From the NCBI RefSeq assembly GCF_009834875.1, contig NZ_WVHT01000002.1:660074-724073 (forward strand): DNA of 64,000 nt, in the 5' to 3' direction. Positions within the stretch are counted from its first letter, which is position 1. Every line of letters starts with the position of its first letter. Shown here piece by piece: positions 16,270 to 26,715 of the stretch. The position numbers and the translations under genes were made by a program. This DNA comes from Hufsiella arboris. GTDB taxonomy: Bacteria > Bacteroidota > Bacteroidia > Sphingobacteriales > Sphingobacteriaceae. A model generated the notes under the pieces. That model saw nothing but the letters and a program-made list of their open reading frames with translations, had not been told where the DNA came from and made no database searches.

Positions 16270-18522
16270 TTATTGGACTATCAATTTCGCTGTTGAAGAT
16301 GTAGTTGCTGTTGAGGCTCTTATTAAATATATTCCGGTTATCAGCTTGCTGCTTTTCTGAAATGTTAATTCAGCGACACCATTATTATCGGTACTTACTT
16401 CATGAGTTTCCGAAATATTGCCGTTCATAGTCAAAATACTCACCTGCACAGCAGCTTCGGGAGGAAAGTTATCTATCCTCACGGAAACGTTACTTCCAGC
16501 CACGGGGTTTGGATAAACGGTGATCTTGTTTCGCTGAACATTTTCAGCGATCATGGAATCCGCCTTTTTATAGTTAACTGCTTGTTCTGCATTATCCAGG
16601 TGTGCGAGCGGTATAACAGTCTGGCCAATTATTATCGAATCTGCTATTTGGGCAGTAGCCATCAGTGCACTGGCGTTTAGCGTTGAACTTGCCAGTTTAA
16701 TATTTTCAACATAATAGATATTGTCCTGATAATCATAATTGGTATATGGGGTTCCCAGGTAATCATTTCCGAGGATGTAAGTATTAGCAACGATATTTCC
16801 GTTATAATCTTTGACTTGCCAAACACGAATACCAATTTTTCCGCTGACATTTTTTGTCCTGTCACTACTTGCGCTGCCTACTTTAAAGCCAAAATTACCT
16901 GTCGGATCGAAGGACGCTTTTGCCGGAATAGTCGATGAAGCCGACTTTCTTGGTAACAACGACTGGCCATCCAGCGCTATATGGGTGAATATTTTTGTAG
17001 TCGCGGACGAGCCCTTGTCAAACCAATAGATCGTTTCAGTGGTTGCACAACATCCATGATAGGCCGCAAGCTGTGTAACTGTAACCGGTTTGGTTGAAGT
17101 GGCTTTTACAAAATATGAGGCCGCTACTTCGTCAGAATTTGCTATAACGGCGGACCCGTCAATTGAACCATCATCATGATTATATCCCGTTTTTGTAGTA
17201 AATCCAAACACCTTTAATATTTCCTGCGTATAGGGCTCTCGGGTACTTTCGCCTTCCTTTTGCCACAATCCGCTTAGTTTAACAGCCTTTGTTGGCGAAC
17301 TAGTATCATTTGACGTAATTGTTAACTGATCTAAAAGTAAAGCCACTCTTGATCCGGCGTCCTGCGCCTTAAATTCAATGGTTACATCGATCGTTTTACC
17401 GCTTGTTAATTGAAAAGGAAGCGAGCCCGAGTAAGAAAGGTTCCACCGGCTGGTATTTGATAATGTAAGTTTGCTAACCGATAAGGTACCGGTTCCATTA
17501 TTTTTTATGCGGAGCTTTACCTTATTGTGGTTTGCGTTGTAAGGCGTGTGAGTGCCATCATCGTTCGTACGCCTCCAGGGTACCTGTATTAGGGAAAAAA
17601 CCAGCCGGCCGTCCGATGGAAAATAATCAAGATTTTGGAGCGCTATTGTTGGCTTGCTCGCGATTGCCTCTACCACAGAAAAATTATCGAAAGTATAAGT
17701 TACCGGTGTAGAACCATTTCTATAAGTTGCATAAATACCGGCATAGGCCGTATTGTTGGTTAATCCCATTCCAGCGATACTTAGCGTTTTAGTGGCGTAA
17801 GATGCCCCGACATTCAGAAAGTTTATCCCATCGGTTGAATAAAATGCTTCAGCAGTTTGCGAGACAGGATTGATAATCAAACGGAGTCTTAAAGTGTCTT
17901 TATCCAGGTTGCTGATCGTAGAGGTAACACGTTGATCATTAACATTCTGCGCGGATACATCATTGATCTCACGCATAAACTCAATTTTGTTGCCGACTGC
18001 AACCAGTTTTAAAAAAGTTTTGTCGTTTAAACCGAACCAAAGGCCGCCTTGCTGAAAAGAAGTTCCGTTGTATGGGAAAATGATCTTAGTATCGATTTGA
18101 AGTTTAATGGTTGAATTAACCCGCACACCAAGCGAATTTAACTGGTTGTTTGAAGTAGTTGACGCTATACCTTTATTAGTCAGTATTTTAAGAGTACTAT
18201 TGCTTACCGTTAACTTTGACGGTTCGTAGCCAGGAACGCTGCTGTTACTTGGCGAGCCATCACCGGATGCGCGAGATGCGGATATAGATCGCACCATAGT
18301 GAAGCCTGTACCGTTACCGTTTTTATCAACGATAGTATTGGCGACATAACTATTGAAATTAAGCGTATAAGGCAAGCTAACATCTAGGTTAGCACAAGGC
18401 AAGGTGCTTATTGGTGTGCATCCATCGGCGAAGACAAACCTGTTTTTAATTAGCGGATGTTTATCAACACCATAGGCCTTAACGGCGCTAATTAAAATTA
18501 CTGCCATTAAAATGTTTTTCAA
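16270..18522 (-). CDS. Secreted multidomain protein with type IX sorting tail
   Basis: About 750 aa. The frame opens at TTG 18522 (LKNILMAVILISAVKA); the only nearby ATG (18507) would leave a very short signal peptide, so TTG is preferred but uncertain. Residues about 45-290 resemble a concanavalin-like beta-sandwich (GLWFGLNDKTFLKL, GINFLNVGASY, TYTFDNFSV) of the type attached to carbohydrate-active proteins. Residues about 290-430 resemble a choice-of-anchor or Ig-like domain (NNGTGTLSVSKL, ITSNDTSSP). A further beta domain follows. The last 80 residues are a type A T9SS C-terminal domain (VYPNPVAGS ... ITGIYLIR). I infer export through the outer membrane and surface attachment, probably polysaccharide-related. 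No catalytic motif was recognised. Confidence 0.8.
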   Translation of the reverse strand: MKNILMAVILISAVKAYGVDKHPLIKNRFVFADGCTPISTLPCANLDVSLPYTLNFNSYVANTIVDKNGNGTGFTMVRSISASRASGDGSPSNSSVPGYEPSKLTVSNSTLKILTNKGIASTTSNNQLNSLGVRVNSTIKLQIDTKIIFPYNGTSFQQGGLWFGLNDKTFLKLVAVGNKIEFMREINDVSAQNVNDQRVTSTISNLDKDTLRLRLIINPVSQTAEAFYSTDGINFLNVGASYATKTLSIAGMGLTNNTAYAGIYATYRNGSTPVTYTFDNFSVVEAIASKPTIALQNLDYFPSDGRLVFSLIQVPWRRTNDDGTHTPYNANHNKVKLRIKNNGTGTLSVSKLTLSNTSRWNLSYSGSLPFQLTSGKTIDVTIEFKAQDAGSRVALLLDQLTITSNDTSSPTKAVKLSGLWQKEGESTREPYTQEILKVFGFTTKTGYNHDDGSIDGSAVIANSDEVAASYFVKATSTKPVTVTQLAAYHGCCATTETIYWFDKGSSATTKIFTHIALDGQSLLPRKSASSTIPAKASFDPTGNFGFKVGSASSDRTKNVSGKIGIRVWQVKDYNGNIVANTYILGNDYLGTPYTNYDYQDNIYYVENIKLASSTLNASALMATAQIADSIIIGQTVIPLAHLDNAEQAVNYKKADSMIAENVQRNKITVYPNPVAGSNVSVRIDNFPPEAAVQVSILTMNGNISETHEVSTDNNGVAELTFQKSSKLITGIYLIRASTATTSSTAKLIVQ

Positions 18523-18806
18523 CTTGGTAGAGTTTAGATAGAGTTAAATAAAGTTTGTTGACTTTAAATTACCCTAAAAAAAGCAGTTTTGGAATTTCGG
18601 TCGATTATCTAATCGTATTTGTGAAGTAAATTGGTTATGATATGAGGTAAATTTCCCAGCCACTATTAAAATCGGATAACTTAATTTGTCTTATAATTTA
18701 TATTATGTTAAATAAAAAATTGAAGTAACCCCCGCTCCATCCAAACCGGTTGTTTTCAATAAACCATTTGTTTGATAAAGCGTTAGCATAATTACACCGA
18801 TATGCT

Positions 18807-19262
18807 ATGGAACATTATATCAAACAGCTACAACATTTATACTCGATCGCTGAAGATGGAAAACAAGGATATTTAAGAGCAGCCGAAAAAACAGAATCCA
18901 ATGAGCTGAAAGAACTTTTCAAACAATTTTCGAACGAGCGTGAAGCTATTGCTAATGATATTGCAGTTAAAATATCCAGATATGGTGGTTCCGTTCAATC
19001 CGATGAAAATGGCGGACCTCTCGGAATAATTCACAGAAACTGGCTTAATATCAAGACGGCATTTACTTCCAACAATGACCAGGTTATTTTAGAAACTTGC
19101 AAAAACGGCGACCTCGCGGCACTAGATGCATATGACGACGCGTTGCAGGGAGACTTATTATATACATCCTTGAAGAAATTCCTAACTGAACACAGGCTTA
19201 TTATCCGTGAGGCCTTCGATAAAATTGATCAACTCTATTTCAAAACATTTAAAGAGACGTAA
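18807..19262 (+). CDS. DUF2383 (PA2169-like) four-helix protein
   Basis: 151 aa, all helical, ferritin-like in outline: EDGKQGYLRAAEKTESNELKELF at residues 15-37 is the family signature. Function is unknown; relatives are often induced by stress. It is the first gene of a three-gene run with ku (10 bp gap) and a LigD phosphoesterase gene (11 bp gap), which ties it to DNA break repair. ATG 18807 was chosen over an out-of-frame ATG at 18802. Confidence 0.85.
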   Translation: MEHYIKQLQHLYSIAEDGKQGYLRAAEKTESNELKELFKQFSNEREAIANDIAVKISRYGGSVQSDENGGPLGIIHRNWLNIKTAFTSNNDQVILETCKNGDLAALDAYDDALQGDLLYTSLKKFLTEHRLIIREAFDKIDQLYFKTFKET

Positions 19263-19272
19263 AACATTAAAA

Positions 19273-20040
19273 ATGAGATCGATATGGAAAGGCTCAATTG
19301 GATTTGGCCTCGTTAATATTCCCGTAAAATTATACTCTGCGGTCCAGGAAAGTTCCTTATCGTTAGATATGCTTGATAGTCGCGATCATGAACGCATCCG
19401 CTACCAGCGTATTAATGAAAAAACACGCAAGGAAGTTCCGTTCGATAAGATTGTAAAAGGCTATGAGATTAAAGACAATTATGTAATTCTCGAAACTAAG
19501 GATTTTGAAGATGCCAGTCCCGAGAAAACTAAAATGATTGAACTGGAGAATTTTGTAAATATCGATGATATAAATCCGATGTATTATGAAACTTCGTATT
19601 ACGCTGAGCCGGAAACACAAGGCCGGAAAGCCTATGCCCTCCTTATGGAAGCGTTAAAAAAATCAAAAAAAGCTGGAGTTGCGCGCTTTGTGCTTCGTAC
19701 ATCGGAAAACTTATGTGTAATTCATCCGGTAGAAAATGTGCTTGTGATTACAAAAATTCGGTTTTCGCAGGAGATCCGTTCTTCGGAGGAAATTTTTAGT
19801 CCTAATGAAGTTAAAGTAACTAAAAAGGAGCTTGATGTCGGTTTAGCACTGATTGATCAGTACACCAGCAAGTTTGACATTACCAAGTTTAAGGACGAAT
19901 ATCACACGGAATTGCTGAAAATTATTGAAGCCAAGGCCAAAGGAAAACGGCCGACAATCAAAAAACTTAAACCAGCAAAAACGACCGGCGACGACCTGTA
20001 CGAACAGCTTATGCAGAGTTTAAACCGTAAAGGTGCATAA
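19273..20040 (+). CDS. ku: Prokaryotic Ku protein (NHEJ)
   Basis: 255 aa from ATG 19273. The frame is open back to 19207, but that would overlap the preceding gene. It begins MRSIWKGSIGFGLVNIPVKLYSA, the textbook Ku start, and carries the ring-forming Ku core (EIFSPNEVKVTKKELDVGLALID). A lysine-rich C-terminal tail (KAKGKRPTIKKLKPAK) follows, as is usual in bacterial Ku. It binds double-strand DNA ends as a homodimer and recruits LigD-type enzymes. It sits in an operon with DUF2383 and the phosphoesterase module. Confidence 0.97.
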   Translation: MRSIWKGSIGFGLVNIPVKLYSAVQESSLSLDMLDSRDHERIRYQRINEKTRKEVPFDKIVKGYEIKDNYVILETKDFEDASPEKTKMIELENFVNIDDINPMYYETSYYAEPETQGRKAYALLMEALKKSKKAGVARFVLRTSENLCVIHPVENVLVITKIRFSQEIRSSEEIFSPNEVKVTKKELDVGLALIDQYTSKFDITKFKDEYHTELLKIIEAKAKGKRPTIKKLKPAKTTGDDLYEQLMQSLNRKGA

Positions 20041-20051
20041 TCATTTGATTT

Positions 20052-20627
20052 ATGAGCTTAAAAAAATATAGTGAAAAACGGAATTTTGAAGAAACATCCG
20101 AGCCGAAAGCAGAAATCAAAAAAAGCACGAAGAAGCTCAGGTTTGTTGTTCAACGACACCACGCCTCGCGTTTGCATTACGATTTCAGGCTTGAGATGGA
20201 CGGTGTTTTGAAAAGCTGGGCTATTCCGAAAGGACCGTCACTCAACCCTTCGGATAAGCGTCTTGCCATGATGGTTGAAGATCACCCCTATGATTACCGG
20301 ACATTTGAAGGAACTATTCCTGAAGGAAACTATGGCGCGGGAACAGTTTCTGTTTTTGATGAAGGGACCTATGAACCTCTACGGGAAAACGTGGATGAGA
20401 AAGGATTGCTAAAAGAGTTGAAACAAGGCGATTTAAAATTTATTCTTCATGGCAACATATTAAAGGGCGAATTTGCTCTCGTTCGGTTTAAAAATGCTGA
20501 AGATAATTCATGGCTGTTGATTAAGCATAAAGACGATCATGCAGTAACACAGAAATTCGATAGTGAAAATCTCGTTCCGGAAGCTATTAAGAAAAAAGGC
20601 ATTGAATGGAAAAAAGCTCACCAATAA
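20052..20627 (+). CDS. Stand-alone LigD 3'-phosphoesterase domain protein
   Basis: 191 aa. It starts MSLKKYSEKRNFEETSEP as full LigD proteins do. The phosphoesterase signature is complete: RHHASRLHYDFRLEMDG (His/Asp metal site), SWAIPKGPS, VEDHPYDYRTFEGTIPEGNYGAG. LigD PE domains remove 3' phosphates or ribonucleotides from DNA ends. The protein stops after this domain (GIEWKKAHQ), and a strong terminator follows at once, so the ligase and polymerase parts are not encoded here. They may be elsewhere in the genome. Confidence 0.95.
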   Translation: MSLKKYSEKRNFEETSEPKAEIKKSTKKLRFVVQRHHASRLHYDFRLEMDGVLKSWAIPKGPSLNPSDKRLAMMVEDHPYDYRTFEGTIPEGNYGAGTVSVFDEGTYEPLRENVDEKGLLKELKQGDLKFILHGNILKGEFALVRFKNAEDNSWLLIKHKDDHAVTQKFDSENLVPEAIKKKGIEWKKAHQ

Positions 20628-20662
20628 AAAAAGCGACGAATAACATCATCGCTTTTTTTATT
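20626..20662. terminator. Bidirectional terminator
   Basis: AAAAAAAGCGA...TCGCTTTTTTT with a short loop, between the converging LigD-PE and TPR genes. Runs on both sides let it act in both directions. Confidence 0.85.
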
Positions 20663-20676
20663 TGGTTATGTCGCTC

Positions 20677-21846
20677 TTATAATGCGTCGATCTTTTTCTG
20701 CATTTCATCAGCTTTTGCTGAATTCTTTTTAACAAGGTAATAAGTTTTCAGATTCGAAAGCGCTAGTTTGCTTTTCGGATCCAATTCGGCTGCTTTTTGC
20801 AAGTACGGTAAAGCCGTGTCAAAATTCGACATTGCTTGTTTCATCATAGCATCGTACTCCTTTTGCTTGGTCGCCGGCAGTTTATTTGCTTTATTATAAG
20901 TGTCAATGCCATTGTTCATAATCAAGCCACCCAGGTTTATGTAAGCATCTGTATAAGAAGGGTCAACAGCGATAGCTTTTTTATAAGCTTCTTCTGCTTT
21001 TGGATAATCCTTAATCGAGCTGTAAGCTATTCCAAGGTAATAAGGATAAATTTTATTGTTGGGTTCCTTAGCTGCTTGGGCTGATATCTTGCTGATAACT
21101 TCGCTCTGCTTGCCTGACATCAAGCTGTATTCGATTTCGCGTTGCGCAAGATTTTTATTTTGCGGGAATTTTTTAGCACCCTCGCCTGCTGTTGCAATTG
21201 CAGCCGCTGTATCTTTTTGATCCATATAAAGCAACGCAAGGTTTTCGTAAACTTCTTCAAGTCCCTTGAAATTTGTACTCGTTAATTGCTTGTACTTCGT
21301 GATAGCATTTGGATAATTTTTAGCCGAAACCGCTGACAATGCCGCGTAGTAAGTGAAAGTAGTGTCGTTAGGCATGTATTTCAAACCACTATCGAAAGCA
21401 CTGTAAGCCTCTGTGTAGTTCTGTGCTTTAAACGCACGTACGCCTTTGTTCAAAACCACCTGAGCCAATAAACGGTTAGCTTTTTCGATATTTGCTTTTT
21501 GTTCGCCTTTGGTGTCCAGTTGCTGAGTTTTGCTGATCGATTTAACAGCTTCATCAACATAAGGAGCTACTTTCGCATCAACGCTGTCGCTAGTTGCCAG
21601 ATCGGCATAAATCAATGAACGAATAGCCCATGTTTCAGGTAGATTAGCAGTTTTTTCATTAGCCGATGCCTTGTCGATGGATGTTTTAGCTTCTTCCAGA
21701 CTTGGCATCGCAAGTTTTGCTCCCATGCTTCTCATGCCATCGTATTTTTCATAGCTGGCTTTAGCAGTACTCAATTCACCTTTTTGTGCAAATGCAGCTG
21801 TTGCTGATAAAAGCGCAATGGATAAAATGAATGATTTAATTTTCAT
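20677..21846 (-). CDS. Secreted tetratricopeptide-repeat protein (second of pair)
   Basis: 389 aa. A signal peptide (MKIKSFILSIALLSATAAFAQ) precedes at least six TPR-like repeats, the clearest being YLGIAYSSIKDYPKAEEAYKKAIAVDPSYTDAYINLG (written here only as a pattern of A8/G/A20/P32 positions at about 265-305). It is probably a periplasmic scaffold. It is the last gene of the gyrA-TPR-TPR run and lies 7 bp from the preceding TPR gene, of which it is a likely paralogue. Confidence 0.88.
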   Translation of the reverse strand: MKIKSFILSIALLSATAAFAQKGELSTAKASYEKYDGMRSMGAKLAMPSLEEAKTSIDKASANEKTANLPETWAIRSLIYADLATSDSVDAKVAPYVDEAVKSISKTQQLDTKGEQKANIEKANRLLAQVVLNKGVRAFKAQNYTEAYSAFDSGLKYMPNDTTFTYYAALSAVSAKNYPNAITKYKQLTSTNFKGLEEVYENLALLYMDQKDTAAAIATAGEGAKKFPQNKNLAQREIEYSLMSGKQSEVISKISAQAAKEPNNKIYPYYLGIAYSSIKDYPKAEEAYKKAIAVDPSYTDAYINLGGLIMNNGIDTYNKANKLPATKQKEYDAMMKQAMSNFDTALPYLQKAAELDPKSKLALSNLKTYYLVKKNSAKADEMQKKIDAL

Positions 21847-21853
21847 AATTTAT

Positions 21854-22966
21854 TTAATTTAAGATAATCTGGTTTAATTTCGTATTAATCTCCTCCAATT
21901 GAACTTTGTCGCCGGTTAGGTTATAATACATCGCAAGTGATTTCAATGTATCAGAAGAATTAGGATTAATATCGCTAGCTTTTTTAAGATAGTTTCCTGC
22001 GTCAGTTAACGTTTCCGGGCGGTTATTGTTTTTCAAATATTGTTCAAGGTAAAGCAATCCTAACGCATAATTTGCAGCATAATTGTTTTCGTCCATACTT
22101 AAAATCTTTTTATAGTATGTTTCGGCTACATTTTTATCTCCGATTGAATCAAAAGCAAAGCCAGCCAGGTAATAAAGCTGCAGATTATCAGGCTCCAAAT
22201 TTATGGCATCGTCGATCAACGTTGTAATTGGCGTAAAATCGCGATTATTGTTATAAATATTGATTTCCTTAAACAGTATATCCTTGTTTTTCGGGAATGT
22301 GGTGTGGCCTTTATCCAATATTTTTAAGGCTTCCATTTCATTGTTTTCGGCAATCAGAATATCTGCAAGACTGATATAATATTCGGGTAACGCCCGTTTC
22401 TTATCTTTTATTAATTGCTGATAATAAAATGCCGCACGATCATAATATTGAAGTTTTTCACTTAAAACGGCAAGATTATGTGTTACCTTTTTATCGCCGG
22501 AACTCAGTGAGTCCACCCACAAATAATCATCTAAAGCAGCAGAATATTCGCCGTTAGCGAGCCGCCTGTTGGCTCGGCCCAAATAGGCATTTGACAACTG
22601 CTTGTTTACATAATTCAGCTCAGAAGTGTGCTGATCATTAAGCTTTGTGCTGGTAAGTTTTGACAGGGAATAACTCGTCTCTTCTATCGGATCCTTTGAA
22701 TAAGTGTTTTTCCGCAACGAGTCCTGATTCGCCAGGGTTGAATAAACCATGCTTCTAAGCAGATTATTACGATACTGAAAGCTATCTTTCCTGGTCGCAT
22801 ACGCTGCATCCATTGTTTTTTTCGCCTTCGAGAGATCGTCGGAATTTTTGCTTTTTGTATAAGCTGCAAATGCATTTTCAGCTTCCTTTATCGGCGATTG
22901 TGCCGAAGCGCCTGTTGCATAGAGCAACAGGCAGGCAACTGTAAATACTTTGACGGTTTTATTCAT
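21854..22966 (-). CDS. Secreted tetratricopeptide-repeat protein (first of pair)
   Basis: 370 aa from ATG 22966. A longer frame exists inside gyrA, but this start gives a proper signal peptide ([23 protein letters not shown]). Several TPR motifs follow ([23 protein letters not shown] region, [13 protein letters not shown]). Its start overlaps the gyrA stop by 8 bp, so translation is likely coupled to gyrA. It is probably a periplasmic protein-protein interaction scaffold. The layout (gyrA, TPR, TPR) suggests constitutive expression. Confidence 0.88.
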   Translation of the reverse strand: MNKTVKVFTVACLLLYATGASAQSPIKEAENAFAAYTKSKNSDDLSKAKKTMDAAYATRKDSFQYRNNLLRSMVYSTLANQDSLRKNTYSKDPIEETSYSLSKLTSTKLNDQHTSELNYVNKQLSNAYLGRANRRLANGEYSAALDDYLWVDSLSSGDKKVTHNLAVLSEKLQYYDRAAFYYQQLIKDKKRALPEYYISLADILIAENNEMEALKILDKGHTTFPKNKDILFKEINIYNNNRDFTPITTLIDDAINLEPDNLQLYYLAGFAFDSIGDKNVAETYYKKILSMDENNYAANYALGLLYLEQYLKNNNRPETLTDAGNYLKKASDINPNSSDTLKSLAMYYNLTGDKVQLEEINTKLNQIILN

Positions 22967-25514
22967 TCTCGTTTTCTGGTAACGAAGATTCGTTATCGGT
23001 ATTTTCTGATCCCTCAGATAAATTTTCATCAATAATTTCGTCGTCCTCATGTTCAACTTTCGTGATTGAAGCGATTTCGTCATCTCCCTTGAACGTAATC
23101 AAGCGTACCCCTTGTGTGGCTCTACCCATAGTGCGCAGGCCGCTCACACCGATGCGGATCACAATTCCGGATTTGTTAATAATCATCAGGTCGTCTTTAT
23201 CAGTAACATCTTTTATGGCAACCAGTTCGCCGGTTTTGTCAGTTACATTGATCGTTTTAACGCCTTTACCGCCACGATTCGTAACACGGTAATCTTCGAT
23301 ATCTGTACGTTTTCCATAGCCTTTTTCGGATACAACCAAAACAGTCATCTCAGGATTGTTGATCGCGATCATGCCAACAACTTCATCTTTTTCATGAGCA
23401 AGTGTAATACCGCGAACACCCGTTGCCGTTCTGCCCATTGGCCTAACCGTTGATTCGTTGAAACGGATCGCGCGACCGGAGCGTAATGCCATAACAATTT
23501 CGCTTTGACCGTCAGTTAGGCATGCTTCAAGCAGTTGGTCTCCATCATTAATATTAATGGCATTGATTCCATTTGCACGCGGACGGGAATAAGCTTCGAG
23601 AGAGGTCTTTTTAATGGTACCTTTCTTGGTACACATGATGATAAAGTTATTTTCCAGGTATTCCTGATCCTTTAGGTTTTTTACCCGGATATAGGCCTTA
23701 ATCTTTTCCTCTTTAGGGATATTGATAATATTCTGAATAGCACGTCCTTTGCTGGTACGCGTACCTTCAGGAATTTCAAATGCCCGAAGCCAGAAACATC
23801 TTCCCGCCTCGGTAAAGAATAACATATAATTGTGAGCGGATGCCGTTATGATATGCTCAATAAAATCCTCGTCACGTGAATTAGATCCAATAGATCCTTT
23901 TCCACCTCTTCCCTGCCGGCGATATTCAGTTAATGGCGTCCGCTTAACATAACCTTCATGCGAAATAGTGATTACTACTTCCTCATCCTCGATGAAGTCC
24001 TCCATGCGCATGTCTTCAGCAGAATGCACGATATTGGTTTTGCGTTCATCGCCGTATTTTTCCTTGATCTCGGCCAGTTCATCTTTAATGATCTGCATTC
24101 TTAAGCCTTCATCAGCCAATACAGATTTTAAGTAATCGATGGTCTTCATCAATTCTGCGTATTCTTCCTTGATTTTGTCGCGTTCCAGTCCGGTTAAACG
24201 ACGAAGCGTCATATCCAAGATGGCACGGGCCTGGATATCGCTTAGACCGAATTGTTCCATCAAACCGACACGTGCGTCATCCGGAGTTTCGGAGGCGCGA
24301 ATCAATTTAATTACCTCATCTAAATGATCCAAAGCGATCAAATACCCTTCAAGAATATGGGCTCTTTTTTCCGCTTCAGCTAACTCAAACCTTGTGCGCC
24401 GGATGACAACCTCGTGGCGGTGATCCACGAAATGGCGGATCATGTCTTTGAGGTTTAGCAGCATCGGGCGGCCTTTTACAAGGGCGATGTTGTTTACGCT
24501 GAACGAAGTCTGCAGCGCAGTATATTTATACAGGTTGTTTAATACGATCGAGGCATTTCCATCGCGCTTGATTTCGTAAACAATACGTAATCCTTCGCGG
24601 CTCGACTCATCTCTGATCTCGGAAATACCCTCTATTTTCTTTTCGTTTACCAGTTCGGCGGTACGTTCAATCATACTCGCTTTGTTGACCTGATACGGAA
24701 TTTCAGTAACAATAATTCGTTCGCGGTCGCCTTTAAATGTTTCAATTTCGGCTTTTGCGCGAAGCACTACCCTGCCGCGACCTGTTTCGAGTGCGTCCTG
24801 AACGCCTGAATAGCCATAAATTGTTCCCCCGGTCGGAAAATCGGGGGCTTTAATATATTGCATCAGTCCGGCAATATCGATATCATTATTGTCAATGTAT
24901 GCGACTGTGCCGTTTATCACCTCCGTTAAGTTATGAGGAGCCATATTCGTGGCCATACCAACGGCAATACCCGAAGCACCATTAACGAGCAAGTTCGGAA
25001 TCTTAGTCGGTAATACAGTTGGTTCTTCCAGCGAGTCGTCAAAGTTTAGCTGATAATCAATTGTGTCCTTGTTGATATCAGCCAGCATTTCCTCGGCAAT
25101 CTTTTTCAGTCTTGCCTCAGTATAACGCATTGCCGCCGGGCTGTCGCCATCCATTGAACCGAAGTTTCCCTGGCCATCAACCAGCGGGTATCTTAAGCTC
25201 CAGTCCTGAGCCATACGCACCATTGTGTCGTAAACAGATGAGTCACCATGCGGGTGATACTTTCCTAATACGTCACCGACGATACGTGCGGATTTTTTAT
25301 AAGGTTTATTGCTGGTCACCCCAAGGTCGAGCATACCGTACAAAACACGGCGGTGAACGGGTTTTAAACCGTCACGCACATCGGGCAATGCACGCGAAAC
25401 GATAACCGACATCGAATAATCGATATAGGCGGATTTCATTTCTTCTTCTATGTTTATGGGGATAATCCGGTCGTTTGGAGGTAGTTGGTTTTCGTTGTCT
25501 GTTCCTTCTGCCAT
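22959..25514 (-). CDS. gyrA: DNA gyrase subunit A
   Basis: 851 aa. The catalytic tyrosine is Tyr131 in [10 protein letters not shown]. The quinolone-determining region reads [10 protein letters not shown], with Ser92 and Asp96 at the positions of E. coli Ser83 and Asp87, i.e. the susceptible-type residues. The GyrA box of the C-terminal wrapping domain reads QGRGGKG. The acidic tail ([13 protein letters not shown]...) is typical. It introduces negative supercoils together with GyrB, which is not in this window. It heads a run with two TPR genes, with an overlap at the first. Confidence 0.98.
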   Translation of the reverse strand: MAEGTDNENQLPPNDRIIPINIEEEMKSAYIDYSMSVIVSRALPDVRDGLKPVHRRVLYGMLDLGVTSNKPYKKSARIVGDVLGKYHPHGDSSVYDTMVRMAQDWSLRYPLVDGQGNFGSMDGDSPAAMRYTEARLKKIAEEMLADINKDTIDYQLNFDDSLEEPTVLPTKIPNLLVNGASGIAVGMATNMAPHNLTEVINGTVAYIDNNDIDIAGLMQYIKAPDFPTGGTIYGYSGVQDALETGRGRVVLRAKAEIETFKGDRERIIVTEIPYQVNKASMIERTAELVNEKKIEGISEIRDESSREGLRIVYEIKRDGNASIVLNNLYKYTALQTSFSVNNIALVKGRPMLLNLKDMIRHFVDHRHEVVIRRTRFELAEAEKRAHILEGYLIALDHLDEVIKLIRASETPDDARVGLMEQFGLSDIQARAILDMTLRRLTGLERDKIKEEYAELMKTIDYLKSVLADEGLRMQIIKDELAEIKEKYGDERKTNIVHSAEDMRMEDFIEDEEVVITISHEGYVKRTPLTEYRRQGRGGKGSIGSNSRDEDFIEHIITASAHNYMLFFTEAGRCFWLRAFEIPEGTRTSKGRAIQNIINIPKEEKIKAYIRVKNLKDQEYLENNFIIMCTKKGTIKKTSLEAYSRPRANGINAININDGDQLLEACLTDGQSEIVMALRSGRAIRFNESTVRPMGRTATGVRGITLAHEKDEVVGMIAINNPEMTVLVVSEKGYGKRTDIEDYRVTNRGGKGVKTINVTDKTGELVAIKDVTDKDDLMIINKSGIVIRIGVSGLRTMGRATQGVRLITFKGDDEIASITKVEHEDDEIIDENLSEGSENTDNESSLPENENE

Positions 25515-25709
25515 CTTTTATGATTGGTTCTAAAATAATTTTTGCCTGATTTTCTCAAGCAAAAGGCCGCCTTAAAAAGCGACTTGCGAAGTTAGTAAAA
25601 TATGTGGGTTTGACCTCTGGTGTTGAAAAAAAGTGGCTTGAATAAACCCTTATTTGATGAAATGTAACAGATTATTTGCAGCGCAGCGGGCTAATATTAA
25701 ATTTACCGG

Positions 25710-26549
25710 ATGGATAAGAATCTGTTATTGATCCAATGCCGCGATAAGGTTGGACTAGTGTCGTCCATTTCACATATCATTTCAAAATTCAACTGCAATA
25801 TCACTTCTATGCGCGAGTTTGTGGATGAACCGTCAAAGCGATTTTTTACCCGTGTTGAATTTTCAGGAACGATAGCCGATGAGCGAATTTTGTTGGATGA
25901 TTTGCTAAGCGTTTTACCACAGGATTCGAAGATCAAAATAAACCCGAAACGTGAGAAACGTATCGTTGTGCTTGTCACAAAAGAGTATCATTGTCTGGGC
26001 GATATCTTAACCCGTCATTTCTTTCAATCGCTGCACGCAGAAGTTTGCGCTGTAATTGGTAACCATGATGTTTTACAAAAATTTGCCGAAAGTTTTTCGC
26101 TGCCGTATCATTATGTCTCTCACGAAAACAAAACGAAAGAATTATTTGAAGGAGAATTAAAGGATATCATCAATGTTTATTTGCCCGATTATATTATCCT
26201 GGCAAAATTTATGAGAATACTTTCGCCGGATTTTATTGCCAGTTTTTCTGATAAAATCATAAATATTCACCACTCCTTTCTGCCGGCGTTTATCGGCGCA
26301 AATCCCTACAGGAAAGCATTCGAACGCGGAGTCAAGTTAATCGGCGCAACCGCGCATTTCGTCACAAATGATCTGGATGAAGGACCGATCATAGCGCAGC
26401 AAACCATTCATGTAAATCACACTTTCACAGTAAGCGATATGGTAACCGCCGGAAAGGAAATCGAAACCGCCGTTTTAAGCAAAGCTATGCAACTGGTGTT
26501 TCAGGATCGGGTTTTTATCAGCGGTAACAAAACGATTGTGTTTGAATAA
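25710..26549 (+). CDS. purU: Formyltetrahydrofolate deformylase
   Basis: 279 aa. An N-terminal ACT domain (LIQCRDKVGLVSSISHIIS, about 5-80) precedes a formyltransferase-like hydrolase domain with NIHHSFLPAFIGANPY (Asn/His active site) and GATAHFVTNDLDEGPI (Asp). It hydrolyses 10-formyl-THF to formate and THF, balancing one-carbon pools. The ACT domain probably senses Met or Gly. A TAAATTTA element 4 bp before ATG resembles the -7 box. Confidence 0.97.
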   Translation: MDKNLLLIQCRDKVGLVSSISHIISKFNCNITSMREFVDEPSKRFFTRVEFSGTIADERILLDDLLSVLPQDSKIKINPKREKRIVVLVTKEYHCLGDILTRHFFQSLHAEVCAVIGNHDVLQKFAESFSLPYHYVSHENKTKELFEGELKDIINVYLPDYIILAKFMRILSPDFIASFSDKIINIHHSFLPAFIGANPYRKAFERGVKLIGATAHFVTNDLDEGPIIAQQTIHVNHTFTVSDMVTAGKEIETAVLSKAMQLVFQDRVFISGNKTIVFE

Positions 26550-26589
26550 TATCAATTTATCGAAAAACAGGTTACGGCTCATTTTGCAA

Positions 26590-26715
26590 ATGGTAGTCCT
26601 GTGTTTCATTTTAGTTTCACTATGCGTGCAACAGCTATTTCAAAGTTTTCTCAACAGCAAAAGCTATCGCTTCAACCAGGTTTACTGCTATCCTTTCACT
26701 GCAAAAACGCGTTAG
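26590..26715 (+). CDS. Possible 41-aa membrane peptide downstream of purU
   Basis: ATG 26590 opens a short frame that starts with a hydrophobic segment (MVVLCFILVSLCVQQLF) and then carries a polar, Tyr/Cys-containing tail ending TAKTR. The frame extends upstream without a stop to the end of purU (TTG 26542). It overlaps the hemF stop by 4 bp. I know no family for it, and it may be chance. Confidence 0.2.
   Translation: MVVLCFILVSLCVQQLFQSFLNSKSYRFNQVYCYPFTAKTR

Noticed and set aside
18772..18786. Possible fifth operator upstream of the DUF2383-ku operon (TGATAAAGCGTTAGC)
   Set aside because: Only the right half TTAGC matches; the left half shares one base with GCTAA.
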